Shown: positions 54,730 through 63,999, counted from the first letter of the stretch. The stretch: DNA of 64,000 nucleotides from Lactobacillus kullabergensis (GCF_000967195.1 NZ_KQ033870.1:1-64000); one strand, 5' to 3'. Numbers and translations: made by a program. The notes: generated by a model from the letters alone, not told the origin.

Positions 54730-55599
54730 ATGTTAAAAATAAAAGATGTCACATTGGCATTTGGAAAAAACGTTGTTTTAGACGATGTTAACTTGGAATT
54801 TAAGCAGGGCGAGATCGTTGGTCTCGTAGCGCCTAATGGTACTGGTAAGTCGACCTTGATCAACGTTATTTTGCATAATCTGACGCCGCAAAAAGGGTTT
54901 GTTGAATATGAAAATACACGTTATCAAACACAAAAAGACACGATTAAATTACACCAGGAAATCTGCTCGTTTCCTGAACAAAGCGACCTGTTTCCCTTTA
55001 TGACTGGACGGGATCATCTTAATTTATACGCTGATCTTTGGCACAATTCTGAAAAGCCCGTTGAGCAAATAATTACTGACTTGCAAATGGAAAATTACGT
55101 GGATAAGAAAGTACAGACTTATTCTTTAGGGATGAAACAGCGACTTTGTTTTGCAATGGTAGTAGCAGCTGATTCTCCTGTAATGTTGTTAGATGAAGTA
55201 ATGAATGGACTTGATCCACAGAACGTAGCTTTAATTTCACAGATGCTTCTTAAACTAAAGGATGAAAACAAGTTAATCATTATGGCTTCACACCTTTTGT
55301 CTAACTTGCAGCAATATGCTGACAGGGTCTTGTTTATGGGTAAAGGACACATTATTGAAGATCTAGACAATAAAAAGCAAAATAAACGGTATTTAAAGAT
55401 GCAGTCTACCCCTGAAACGACTAAGTTGCTAGCTAATTATGATTACGAAACTTTGCCTAATAACCTGATATTAGTTCCTCTAGAAAAAATTGAGCAGGAT
55501 AAGCTGACGCAACTTATAGCCAGCTTAGTTAGAGCTGATATTCAATACGCAGTTGAAAGAATTGATATCGAAGACTTATTTAATAAATTTTATGATTAG
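54730..55599 (+). CDS. ABC transporter ATP-binding protein
   Basis: About 289 residues: Walker A APNGTGKST, signature YSLGMKQRL (replacing LSGGQ, usual in BcrA/CcmA-like ATPases), Walker B VMLLDEVMNGLD, switch His in MASHLL, and a C-terminal regulatory region. ATG 54730 has GAGGTG upstream; the GTG at 54721 lies inside that site. Stop overlaps the stop of the convergent Rgg gene. Confidence 0.87.
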   Translation: MLKIKDVTLAFGKNVVLDDVNLEFKQGEIVGLVAPNGTGKSTLINVILHNLTPQKGFVEYENTRYQTQKDTIKLHQEICSFPEQSDLFPFMTGRDHLNLYADLWHNSEKPVEQIITDLQMENYVDKKVQTYSLGMKQRLCFAMVVAADSPVMLLDEVMNGLDPQNVALISQMLLKLKDENKLIIMASHLLSNLQQYADRVLFMGKGHIIEDLDNKKQNKRYLKMQSTPETTKLLANYDYETLPNNLILVPLEKIEQDKLTQLIASLVRADIQYAVERIDIEDLFNKFYD

Positions 55600-56441
55600 T
55601 TTAAAGCTTTAACCTGATTTAATATTTGCAGAAAATAAGCAGCCGTAGTTTGCATGTCCATATTAGTTAAAAAATGAATGATTGAGACAGCTGCTTCATC
55701 ATTGGCAGTATTGTGAAATGTAAGAATTGCATTTAAAAATTTGCGCCCAACAATTAACAACATTTCGTTATCTGGTAAGTCAATCTGGTTTATTCGTGTT
55801 AGCAGTTTATCTGCAAATTTAAACTGACTATTTGTAATTAAACCAATTACAGCTTCAAATAGAGCTGCTATACCAAAATGAAATGTACCTTCTCCTGCCT
55901 TTTTAATAAAAGAAATATTGCTGATAACCTGAACAGAGATTTGGTAAATAATTCTAGGACTAATAATAGGTATAACATTGGCAAACAGTGAAAGAAATTC
56001 ATGGCCCCAAACAGTTATTTTACTTAACTGATGGTTTAATTCGTTTTGCTGGGCTATAGGAAAGATGTTGTGTTGTGAAGTTTTATAATACAAACTGTAG
56101 GCTATTGCTGCATAATCGAGGTCAAAAGGATCTTGACTTGACTCGTATTTATTTAATGCCGCTTGAGCCAGTTTTTTCAAATAGTTTTTGTCGTGGTTAT
56201 TCCAAGATTCTTCTAAAATAAGCGCAATATGATCCTGCGGGTCGAGTTTAGCAAGCGCAATATATTCAGTTGCCGATAAACTAATTCTTTCGCACAGTTT
56301 TAACACCCGGTTAAAATCCATATGGCCCTGATCATTTTCCCAGCGAGAAAGCATTTGAATGGAACAAATGCCTTTAGCTGCTTCTTTAAGCGTAATATGC
56401 TGTTTTTTCCTTAATTGTTTAAATTCAATTCCTGACTGCAT
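55596..56441 (-). CDS. Rgg/GadR/MutR-family transcriptional regulator
   Basis: 281 residues: N-terminal Xre-type HTH (KQLRKKQHITLKEAAKGICS, then MLSRWENDQGHMDF) and a helical C-terminal region of about 210 residues, the standard Rgg plan. Such regulators often bind short peptide pheromones. It is divergent from the exporter at 56576 across a long palindrome and convergent with the ABC operon, so either may be its target. AAAAAGGA precedes the ATG. Confidence 0.82.
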   Translation of the reverse strand: MQSGIEFKQLRKKQHITLKEAAKGICSIQMLSRWENDQGHMDFNRVLKLCERISLSATEYIALAKLDPQDHIALILEESWNNHDKNYLKKLAQAALNKYESSQDPFDLDYAAIAYSLYYKTSQHNIFPIAQQNELNHQLSKITVWGHEFLSLFANVIPIISPRIIYQISVQVISNISFIKKAGEGTFHFGIAALFEAVIGLITNSQFKFADKLLTRINQIDLPDNEMLLIVGRKFLNAILTFHNTANDEAAVSIIHFLTNMDMQTTAAYFLQILNQVKALN

Positions 56442-56472
56442 GCTATTTTGTCCTTTTTAAGATATTATGCAC

Positions 56473-56496
56473 TTTTTTCTCATATATGAGAAAAAA
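56473..56496. promoter_or_regulatory. 24-base perfect palindrome between rgg and the exporter
   Basis: TTTTTTCTCATA and TATGAGAAAAAA are exact inverse copies, abutting. It sits midway in the divergent promoter region and is the best candidate Rgg operator. Confidence 0.6.
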
Positions 56497-56575
56497 AAGC
56501 CAGAAAAATAATTCATGCTTTAATATGTTTTAAAAAATATCTTAACCATTTTAATAATAAAGAAGGAGTAGAAAA

Positions 56576-58174
56576 ATGCAATCTTCATTAAAATTTGCAC
56601 CTAAATGGAAACTCGTTGCCTACACACTTTTAGCAATAGTAATGGCATTTGGCAATGTGGTAATTGCATATGTCACTAAGATCATGTTAAATGCAGCGCA
56701 ATATCGTCAAGGCGATAGCGGCAATTTAATTAGAATTGCTGGCATTGGTGCCGCAACAATCTTAATTATTATGTTGTCTAATTTTGTGTACCGTTATATC
56801 AAGTACGCTATTATTCAGGATGTCAATGTTTATCTTAAAGACAAAACGATGAGCTACCTGATTGAACAACGCAGTGACTCACAAAAGGATGGTTTAAGTC
56901 TGATGACGAACGATCTTAAACAGATTGAGACGTCTAAGACTACAAATGAATTAATGATCATTGCAGAATTAGTATCTTTTTTGCTATCAGTAGTAGTTGG
57001 TTTAATCAATTCCTGGATTTTAACTTTAATTTTTATGGTAACTACTTTAATTCCTGGACTAGTGCAAAGGGCTTTTACCAAAACAATTCAAGCAAAAGCA
57101 AAAGTTTGGGAGACAAATAACATCGCATACACTCAGAGTGTGAATGACGGGTTAAACGGAGCGCAGACTGTGGGCTTATACGATGCCCAAAGTTCGACTA
57201 TTAGTAAAGTGGTTAATAGTGCCAAAAGAATGGAAGAAGCATTAAAGAACTTAAACTTCACACAAGCTGCAGCAGGAGAGGTCATTATGGCTTTTGCAGA
57301 TATTTTTAGCTTTATACTGCCGTTTCTAGTAGGTGCCATCTTAATGCTGCAAGGTCAAATTGGTGTTGGTACTTTAATTATGATAGTGCAACTGTCTAAT
57401 GAATTTATTAACCCGATAGTTAATATTTTTGAACAATTGAATGCAATCAAGTCTACTAAGCCGATGTGGGATAAAGTAGAGCAGGCTCTGTCTTTTTCAG
57501 CTGACAGTACTAAAAGTGCGAAAACTGGTCAATTTACTGGTTTGAAAGTTGAAGATGCAACATACAGTCAAGGTGGCAGAGAGATTTTCACTCATCTTAA
57601 TCTTACCGTAGCACCTAATGAAAAAATCTTGCTCATGGCACCTAGTGGTTGGGGAAAGACTACGTTGTTAAATTTAATGTTAGGTAAAATTAAACCTAGT
57701 GAAGGTCATGTTTATATTGATGGTGAAGATGTCACTGGCAACTGGACCAAAGCTCACGATAATTTCAGTTACGTTAACCAAAAGCCGTTTATCTTTGATG
57801 ATACAATTAAGTTTAATATTTTACTGGGGCGGAAGGCTTCTCCAGAAAGTTTGGCTAAAGCAGTTGAATCGGCGGGACTAACTGAACTCGTGGATGAAAA
57901 AGGCTGGGATTATCAGGTTGGTGAAAAGGGGGCAAATTTATCCGGAGGACAAATCCAAAGAATTGAAATTGCACGTGCTTTTCTCTCTGAACGGCCAGTA
58001 TTGCTCGCTGATGAAGCTACTAGTGCCCTCGATCCGGAACTGTCACTTGCAATTCATAAAACGTTATTAAAAAAGCCTAATTTGGCAGTAATTGAAGTTG
58101 CTCATAAAATTTCTGAAACTGAAAAGTCGTTGTTTGATAGAATAATTAATTTGAATGGAAAAAATGGAGAATAA
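56576..58174 (+). CDS. ABC exporter, fused membrane and ATPase domains (second copy)
   Basis: 532 residues: six-helix membrane domain (about 1-300) and ATPase with Walker A APSGWGKTT (Trp replaces the usual Ser/Gly), signature LSGGQ and Walker B VLLADEATSALD. Paralogue of 43483. The start has GAAGGAG. The 3' end overlaps the DUF2087 gene. Under likely Rgg control; substrate could be a peptide. Confidence 0.85.
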   Translation: MQSSLKFAPKWKLVAYTLLAIVMAFGNVVIAYVTKIMLNAAQYRQGDSGNLIRIAGIGAATILIIMLSNFVYRYIKYAIIQDVNVYLKDKTMSYLIEQRSDSQKDGLSLMTNDLKQIETSKTTNELMIIAELVSFLLSVVVGLINSWILTLIFMVTTLIPGLVQRAFTKTIQAKAKVWETNNIAYTQSVNDGLNGAQTVGLYDAQSSTISKVVNSAKRMEEALKNLNFTQAAAGEVIMAFADIFSFILPFLVGAILMLQGQIGVGTLIMIVQLSNEFINPIVNIFEQLNAIKSTKPMWDKVEQALSFSADSTKSAKTGQFTGLKVEDATYSQGGREIFTHLNLTVAPNEKILLMAPSGWGKTTLLNLMLGKIKPSEGHVYIDGEDVTGNWTKAHDNFSYVNQKPFIFDDTIKFNILLGRKASPESLAKAVESAGLTELVDEKGWDYQVGEKGANLSGGQIQRIEIARAFLSERPVLLADEATSALDPELSLAIHKTLLKKPNLAVIEVAHKISETEKSLFDRIINLNGKNGE

Positions 58175-58430
58175 AGAATTATTAATGCGTTATATTGATA
58201 ATGATGGAGTTGTTAAAGTTTGGCCTGGTAAGGCTAAAAACCGGCTGTTGATTTTACAATATTTGGCAACTAAATTTGAACCAGCAAAAAAATATTCTGA
58301 GCAGGAAGTAAATTTAATTTTAATGCGTTATGTGGCTGATTATGTTACCAGAAGGCGAGATTTAATTGAAAATCATCTTTTAAAGAGAACGGATGATGGT
58401 CGAATTTACTGGCTAAATGAAGAAAATTAA
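58155..58430 (+). CDS. DUF2087 protein
   Basis: 91 residues (or 88 from the ATG at 58164). It fits the DUF2087 plan: KNRLLILQYLATKFEPAKKYSEQEVNLILMR, a region shared with ArsR-like regulators, and a C-terminal YVTRRRDLIENHLLKRTDDGRIY. Such domains are winged-helix-like and small. It overlaps the exporter by 20 bases, so it belongs to that operon. Confidence 0.75.
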   Translation: MEKMENKELLMRYIDNDGVVKVWPGKAKNRLLILQYLATKFEPAKKYSEQEVNLILMRYVADYVTRRRDLIENHLLKRTDDGRIYWLNEEN

Positions 58431-58440
58431 AAAAACAAAT

Positions 58441-58937
58441 AATGTATGTCAGCAATTGAAGGATAAATTTGGGGATATTAATGTAGCTAAATCATCTGAA
58501 AACTAGTCAGCAAGAGTGCTTAATGCTTTTGCAATCTATTTAAATTAAAGAGCTGGCGATCTATTAAATATGTTACAGTCCAAAGAATATAAACTTGATA
58601 TTAACAATGAAAAACAAATTATTCAGGGCGTTTATGTGTCTGATAAAGCTATGTATTTTGAGCTAAGAGGAGTTATTGTGGCTAGTCATCTAGAAGGTTA
58701 GGACCCAATTAAAAAAGATGTTGAAAGCGTATCAGATGGAGTTCTTAACCCAGACCCAGAGGAAGTTAAAGAAATTATGGAAATTTGGTAGGTAAATATC
58801 ACCCTGGTAATTTTCAAAAAAATGGCTATGAATTTTTCGATCATTCACGCTTTGATTATGCAGAGAAAAATATCAAAGACATTATTCATGGTCAGTCCAA
58901 ACAAGTAAGCTTAGAAGCAGACTATTTAAATTACTAG
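58441..58937 (+). pseudogene. Multiply broken gene
   Basis: One frame from about 58441 reads through to 58788 with clear protein-like content but in-frame stops at 58504, 58546, 58699 and 58789. Segments include KDKFGDINVAKSSEN, QIIQGVYVSDKAMYFELRGV and DVESVSDGVLNPDPEEVKEI. From 58788 a shifted frame continues VGKYHPGNFQKNGYEFFDHS to a stop at 58937. At least four lesions argue for an old decayed gene. I do not recognise the family. Confidence 0.65.
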
Positions 58938-59011
58938 ATGAATAAACTTCATACAATCATTTAAAGAGGGTAATGGCCGTAGTTGTAAAGTGCTTATGCT
59001 TGCTAGCTAAT

Positions 59012-59061
59012 ATCAAAATAACCACTTTACTTTTAATTGAAGTAAAAGTGGTTATTTTGAT
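59012..59061. terminator. Bidirectional terminator
   Basis: A stem of about 20 bases (ATCAAAATAACCACTTTAC against GTAAAAGTGGTTATTTTGAT, one bulge), serving the convergent flavoprotein operon. Confidence 0.85.
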
Positions 59062-59086
59062 TTTTAGAATTTATAAAGAAATTATA

Positions 59087-60898
59087 TTATTTGATTTTTG
59101 TTAATGCATCATTTACAGCGCTTTTAACAGCTTTCGAAGTCAGCGAAGCACCAGAAACCGCATCAACATTGGTTGAATTAGATTCAATAATGTTGTGAAG
59201 CAAAGGTTTAATGATTTTTTGACCAATTTCCTTAGTTTCACTTTGTTTGATTACATTGATATCTTGGATATTTTGGTTATTTTTATCCATGGTTACTTTG
59301 ACTACGAATTCATTTCCCATGCCTTGATCACTTTTACCCAGAAACTGATTGGCACCAAGTTGGTAATTTTCTGTTTGTTCATCACTAGCTAGAATTTTAG
59401 GGTCGAGTGGAGCAACACTATCCGCTTTTTCTACTGGTTCTTGGGCGACATTTTCTCCAGCAATTTTGCCAAATATCAACAACTCTGCAACATCTTGACC
59501 AGCTTGATATTGATTAGTGGTTATACTACCGGCTTCGCCAGCACTATATAAGCCCTTGATTGCCGAACCATCTGGCTTTAAAACTTCAGCCTTTTCGTTT
59601 CTGCGTGGACCACCCTGAGTGTTTAAAGCTGCAGGTTGCAACTTAATTGCGTATATTTGTCCATCAGCAAGTGGGGTCATTGTTTGGCCATTTCTGCTAA
59701 ATGAATAATCCTTGCCTAATTTAGCAAGTTCGTTAAAGTCCTTAACTGTGTTAGTAAAAATGGTTGAATCAAAATTAAGTTTTGCGGCAAGTTCACTAGC
59801 AGAGGAGGCTGCAATTGCTTTATTTAAAGCAGATTGTAATGCACTATCCTGTATTTGTTCCAATTTGGCTTTTTGCTTTTGGTCAAAAATAATCCAAGAT
59901 TGTGTAGTCAGATATGGGTGTCTGCCAAAGCCATGAATAAACAAATAGCCGGCTTTAGAATGCTGGTCTTCTGCAAAGTAACGTGTGCCATCATTACCTA
60001 CAACAAAAATGCTGCCTGTGTATAGTTCAGGCCAAGTGTATGATAAAATGCCGCGCTGGCCATTTGCAACTGCATAAGTCAAACCGTGATATAAGCCACC
60101 GCCATTGTAAACACTGGTATGCCACTGATCGGCACCAGCTTCAATACTTAAATTGATAGAATCCCCCTTATTATATAGAGTACCCATTGGCACCATTTTA
60201 GGAACGCCTAGGTAATCCTGAATTCGTTCAGGATCGTTTTCAAAGCCGCCGGCTGTGAAAACAACACCTTTTTTGGCGTGGACGTATACTTCTTGTCCAT
60301 GTCTGTTGATTACTGCTCCTATGACTTTGCCGGTTGAGTCTTGCACTAAGTAAATAGCCGGAGATTCATACCAAATGGTAATATGATCAAGGCGTTTCAT
60401 GACCTCATTTCTGAGAACTTTCCACAAAACTCCGTCTTCAATTTGCTGCCCATCATGTACAGTGTATAAGTCATAGTCGGAAGCTCCCGGATAGTCAGGA
60501 TAATCAGGGAAATCTCCTTTGACCGATTGAACTGCTGGTCTGTCTGGATGTGCTAAAAAGCTGAAAGGTTCAACATGAAGGTATTTTTTTAAGTAATTAG
60601 GCATATCAGCTACGCCATCAACAAAAGTATCTATGATTTTTTGATTAAGATCAAAGGGTGCTGTCATTTTGGAATAGTATTTTTGATAAGAAGATTTGCT
60701 TTTTGTACCTGCAATCATTTGTCCACAATAACGAGTATTACCACCTTCGTGGCCAACTGGTGCAACATCTGTTAAAAGTACTTTGCAATTATTGTCAGCA
60801 GCAAACCTTGCGGCAGTAGCGCCTGCTCCTCCAAAACCAATAACTATAACATCGAAATCAGCTTGCCATTTAAAATTGTTAATTTGTGTTGTTAGCAT
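59087..60898 (-). CDS. FAD/FMN flavoprotein reductase, FMN domain at C terminus
   Basis: 603 residues, cytosolic (no signal peptide). N-terminal FAD-binding fumarate-reductase-type domain (VIVIGFGGAGATAARFAADN at about 14-34, then GNTRYCGQMIAGT). The C-terminal FMN-bind domain (about 515-603) has VDAVSGASLTSKA, the motif where ApbE attaches FMN through Ser/Thr. Family members reduce fumarate, urocanate, acrylate and similar enoates; the acceptor here is unknown. Second gene of the operon; AAAGGA precedes the ATG. Confidence 0.83.
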   Translation of the reverse strand: MLTTQINNFKWQADFDVIVIGFGGAGATAARFAADNNCKVLLTDVAPVGHEGGNTRYCGQMIAGTKSKSSYQKYYSKMTAPFDLNQKIIDTFVDGVADMPNYLKKYLHVEPFSFLAHPDRPAVQSVKGDFPDYPDYPGASDYDLYTVHDGQQIEDGVLWKVLRNEVMKRLDHITIWYESPAIYLVQDSTGKVIGAVINRHGQEVYVHAKKGVVFTAGGFENDPERIQDYLGVPKMVPMGTLYNKGDSINLSIEAGADQWHTSVYNGGGLYHGLTYAVANGQRGILSYTWPELYTGSIFVVGNDGTRYFAEDQHSKAGYLFIHGFGRHPYLTTQSWIIFDQKQKAKLEQIQDSALQSALNKAIAASSASELAAKLNFDSTIFTNTVKDFNELAKLGKDYSFSRNGQTMTPLADGQIYAIKLQPAALNTQGGPRRNEKAEVLKPDGSAIKGLYSAGEAGSITTNQYQAGQDVAELLIFGKIAGENVAQEPVEKADSVAPLDPKILASDEQTENYQLGANQFLGKSDQGMGNEFVVKVTMDKNNQNIQDINVIKQSETKEIGQKIIKPLLHNIIESNSTNVDAVSGASLTSKAVKSAVNDALTKIK

Positions 60899-60911
60899 TT
60901 TTTAAAATCCT

Positions 60912-62717
60912 TTATTCTAAACCTAAAACTGACTTTGCTGCACGCCGGCCTTGATGAACGATGCCACCGATGGCTGTCCCAGAACCAGGGTAGTATGAAC
61001 CAAGCCAGCCGCCAGCATTGAGTCCTGCTGCGTACAAACCCGTAATAGGTTGATTATAAACATCAAGTACGTTGCATTTCTTATTAATCTTTAGTCCACC
61101 TAAAGCGCCTAAATTGCCTGGCGTGTTGCGGTATGCGTAGTAAGGTCCGGAAAATGGTCTTACACCATTTGTTCTGTTGTATTCGGGATCTGCGCCATTA
61201 GCGGTATTTTTATTCCAAGTATTAACGCTGTTAACCAGGTTTGCTTTAGGAACATTAATTTTGTCTGCTAATTCTTCGAGTGAATCGGCTTTGACTACTA
61301 AACCGCTTTTGACGTCGCTCTCTAATGATTCTGGGTTCCATGGACTAGTTTTTTCATTAATAGAATCTGCACCAAAAATCTGATAAGTTGGTTTGTCTAG
61401 TTGCTTTTCCTCGTTGAAAATTGCCCGGAATTCATAAGCATAAGTTGCATCTTCGTTAACAAATCTTAAGCCATTGCCATTAACAAAAATTGAAGGGATT
61501 GTAGGAACACGGTCATCAGTACCATTGCCAGTTCTGGCATCAAAATCAATTGTTCCGCCAAAGCCGGTAACGGCTGCGCCAATTGCCATGCCCATCACAA
61601 TGCCGTCACCTTGATCTGTTAAGACAGACCAGCAATGATGAGCTTTAACGTCTTCATAATGTTGAGGACTCAAGTCCTTAGCTAATGCTACATTTTGGTC
61701 AATCGAGGCTGTTGCTAAAATGACGCCGCGTCTTGCTTTTAGATATTTAAGCTGATGGTCTCTTCCTTCACTAACAACACCGATCACCTTGCGCTCAGTG
61801 CCGTCTCCAGCCGTAATTAATCCTATTACAGCAGTATTATAAGTAATTTCTGCTCCTTGTTTTAAAGCATATTTGAGGAGATGTTGGGTTAAAATAATAC
61901 CGTTGCCACTGGCACCGCCATTTTCATAAACATGAATTCGATCCGCAAAATGGTCTTTAGCATAAGGAATCTCAGAGTGGCCATAGACATTCGTCCATTT
62001 AATGCCCATATTGGCCAGCCACTCAATATTTTTCGGAGAGTTTTGGGTAAAATCATGTACTAAGTCTTGGTAAACACGACCTTCACCTGCTTTTAAATAT
62101 TCTTGCTCATGATTTTCAGGAGAATCATTTTGATATTTAGTAGTTTCTTTTTGTAATTTCGTACCTGCTGCTTGAATGACGCCTCCGGAATAGTTAGTTG
62201 TACCGCCAGCAATGCCTTGTTTTTCAATTACCATCACAGAAGCGTGATTTTCTGCGGCAGTAGCAGCAGCGGCTAAACCGGCACCACCAGAGCCAACAAC
62301 AATTAAATCATATTCACCGTCATATTCGTCTACATCATAATCGGTAACTGTTTCTTTAAGTAACGGATAATTTGCAATCTCGGGAATACCGTTTTCTTTT
62401 GTGTGAGAATCAGGTTGCGAGGCGCCTGATACAGCATCTACATTAGTTTTTGTCTTTATTCCTGCTTCATTAGCAGCCTTGATAGCAGCCTTTCTTAAAG
62501 CACCAGTTGAAATTGAGGCACCTGAAATGGCATCAACTTCAACAGAGTTTTCTTTGTTGGCTTTTTCCAACCAATTTTGAATTCCCGCTGCACCTACAGT
62601 ATTCGGCGTAACATTTTCAGCCCAAATCTGCTTAATTTTGTTTTCATTTTCATCAACGTCAATCACAGCTTTAATTATGCCGTGAAAGCCTTTTTCTTCT
62701 GCGCTATATTGACTCAT
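60912..62717 (-). CDS. FAD/FMN flavoprotein reductase, FMN domain at N terminus
   Basis: 601 residues, no signal peptide. The FMN-bind domain is at the N terminus (about 1-85) with VDAISGASISTGA, and a partial second motif VDAVSGASQ follows near residue 95. The FAD domain starts at DLIVVGSGGAGLAAAATAAE (about 140) and runs to the C terminus (YPGSGTAIGGIVHQGRRAAK). Reverse domain order relative to its neighbour, 13 bases apart, so the two are cotranscribed. Likely reduces a soluble enoate; donor unknown. AGAGGT is a weak ribosome-binding site. Confidence 0.83.
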   Translation of the reverse strand: MSQYSAEEKGFHGIIKAVIDVDENENKIKQIWAENVTPNTVGAAGIQNWLEKANKENSVEVDAISGASISTGALRKAAIKAANEAGIKTKTNVDAVSGASQPDSHTKENGIPEIANYPLLKETVTDYDVDEYDGEYDLIVVGSGGAGLAAAATAAENHASVMVIEKQGIAGGTTNYSGGVIQAAGTKLQKETTKYQNDSPENHEQEYLKAGEGRVYQDLVHDFTQNSPKNIEWLANMGIKWTNVYGHSEIPYAKDHFADRIHVYENGGASGNGIILTQHLLKYALKQGAEITYNTAVIGLITAGDGTERKVIGVVSEGRDHQLKYLKARRGVILATASIDQNVALAKDLSPQHYEDVKAHHCWSVLTDQGDGIVMGMAIGAAVTGFGGTIDFDARTGNGTDDRVPTIPSIFVNGNGLRFVNEDATYAYEFRAIFNEEKQLDKPTYQIFGADSINEKTSPWNPESLESDVKSGLVVKADSLEELADKINVPKANLVNSVNTWNKNTANGADPEYNRTNGVRPFSGPYYAYRNTPGNLGALGGLKINKKCNVLDVYNQPITGLYAAGLNAGGWLGSYYPGSGTAIGGIVHQGRRAAKSVLGLE

Positions 62718-62746
62718 AGTTTTACCTCTAAAATATTAAATTTTAT

Positions 62747-62760
62747 TGTTATCGCTTTCG
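62747..62760 (-). promoter_or_regulatory. CcpA-binding cre-like site of the flavoprotein operon
   Basis: On the minus strand CGAAAGCGATAACA differs from TGWAANCGNTNWCA only at the first base. Confidence 0.65.
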
Positions 62761-62781
62761 GAATTAGTATATTTTATTTAT

Positions 62782-62791
62782 ACTTATAAGT
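62782..62791. promoter_or_regulatory. Palindrome between lysR and the flavoprotein operon
   Basis: ACTTATAAGT, within ATACTTATAAGTGAAAT, has the dyad symmetry of a LysR-type site and lies in the divergent promoter region. Confidence 0.45.
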
Positions 62792-62837
62792 GAAATCAAT
62801 ATCAGTTATTAATAATAGAAATTATTTATAAGAAAAA

Positions 62838-63731
62838 ATGGATATAAAAAAATTAGAAACTTTTATTAATTTAGTTGAAACTCGCAATTATACTAGAACA
62901 GCAAAAGCACTTCATGTGACTCAACCGACGGTTTCTCATGATATTAAAGCAATTGAAAATGAAATTGGTGTAAAACTATTTAATCGTAATAAACGTTATG
63001 TAAATGTTACTCAAGACGGCAAAGCCTTTTACAAAAAAATCAGGCCTATAATTAATAACTATTATTCAGCTGTACAAGATATCCAAAAGAAAGACTTGGC
63101 TGATAATTATAAAATAATAATAGGCTACTCATATACACCTTTTAATGATATGTACATTCCAATCTGGATTAAAAATTTTCAGCAAATGTATCCCCAAGCT
63201 AAGTTTTCAATTATTAGTTTGAATCACAACGAATTGAAGCAACAAGTCTTATCGGGAGAAATAGATGTTATTATCACTACGGGACGGGATGCAGCAGATT
63301 TGAATAATATAAAAAGTTACCATATCGAGACTGAATCATTTAAAGCAATTGTTCCTAAAAAAAATCCTTTATGTCAGAAGAATAAACTTGAATTAGAGGA
63401 CTTTCAAAATGAAAAAATGCTTTTTCTTGATAACAACTGGGCAGCAGAGGATCTAATTAATTTACAAAATAAAGTAATGCATATAAATAATCAAATGCAT
63501 ATTACATATGTTAATGACTTATCTGCTCTTAATATTTTAATTAAAGCTGAACAGGGCATTGCTTTCGGACTGTATTGCCTTTATCCTCATTTGAATGAAT
63601 ATTCTGTTTATGTTCCGCTTGATTGGGAGCCACAAGTCGATTTAGTAGCCATTACGCAGAAAAATAATGAAAAAAGAGTTGTTTATCAGTTTATCAAGTT
63701 TATTCAAGATTTCGAATTTGACTTTAACTAG
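62838..63731 (+). CDS. LysR-family transcriptional regulator
   Basis: 297 residues. N-terminal HTH (NYTRTAKALHVTQPTVSHDI, then KAIENEIGVKLFNRN) and a periplasmic-binding-like effector domain (about 90-297). Divergent from the flavoprotein operon and the natural candidate to activate it, probably on binding the enoate substrate. TAAGAAAAA is a weak ribosome-binding site. Followed by a terminator. Confidence 0.87.
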   Translation: MDIKKLETFINLVETRNYTRTAKALHVTQPTVSHDIKAIENEIGVKLFNRNKRYVNVTQDGKAFYKKIRPIINNYYSAVQDIQKKDLADNYKIIIGYSYTPFNDMYIPIWIKNFQQMYPQAKFSIISLNHNELKQQVLSGEIDVIITTGRDAADLNNIKSYHIETESFKAIVPKKNPLCQKNKLELEDFQNEKMLFLDNNWAAEDLINLQNKVMHINNQMHITYVNDLSALNILIKAEQGIAFGLYCLYPHLNEYSVYVPLDWEPQVDLVAITQKNNEKRVVYQFIKFIQDFEFDFN

Positions 63732-63746
63732 TACAGAAAATATAAA

Positions 63747-63775
63747 AAGAAAGGCTGACAGGTCAGTCTTTTTTT
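63747..63775. terminator. Terminator after lysR, convergent with the GH13 gene
   Basis: AAGGCTGA and TCAGTCTT (one G-T pair) around CAGG, with A and T runs. Confidence 0.75.
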
Positions 63776-63783
63776 GCATTAAA

Positions 63784-63999
63784 CTATATTAATAAAGCCA
63801 GTGCTTCATATGGTTGTAAAGCTAAAGTTTTAGGCACTTCTTGTAAATTTTTATCGTAGTTGCTAATTAGAGTTTGTGCTTTTTGCCCTTTATAAGAAGT
63901 GGGTAAACCGTACATCACTTTTTGTCCATAAAAATTGTTAATTACTAGTAAGGTTTGTCCTTGGTAAAGTCTGCAATAAGCAAAAACTTGTGGGTGGTC
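63784..63999 (-). CDS. Alpha-glucosidase-like GH13 protein, C-terminal part
   Basis: Read on the minus strand the last 71 residues are visible, ending LQPYEALALLI. The pattern AYCRLYQGQTLLVINNF and the closing PYEA box match the C-terminal beta domain of oligo-1,6-glucosidase or trehalose-6-phosphate hydrolase type GH13 enzymes. The active-site barrel lies beyond the window, so the specificity cannot be told. Confidence 0.7.
   Translation of the reverse strand, partial: DHPQVFAYCRLYQGQTLLVINNFYGQKVMYGLPTSYKGQKAQTLISNYDKNLQEVPKTLALQPYEALALLI

Noticed and set aside
56486-56533. A 15-residue open frame (MRKKSQKNNSCFNMF) as an Rgg pheromone
   Set aside because: It has no ribosome-binding site, is not hydrophobic, and lies inside the palindrome.
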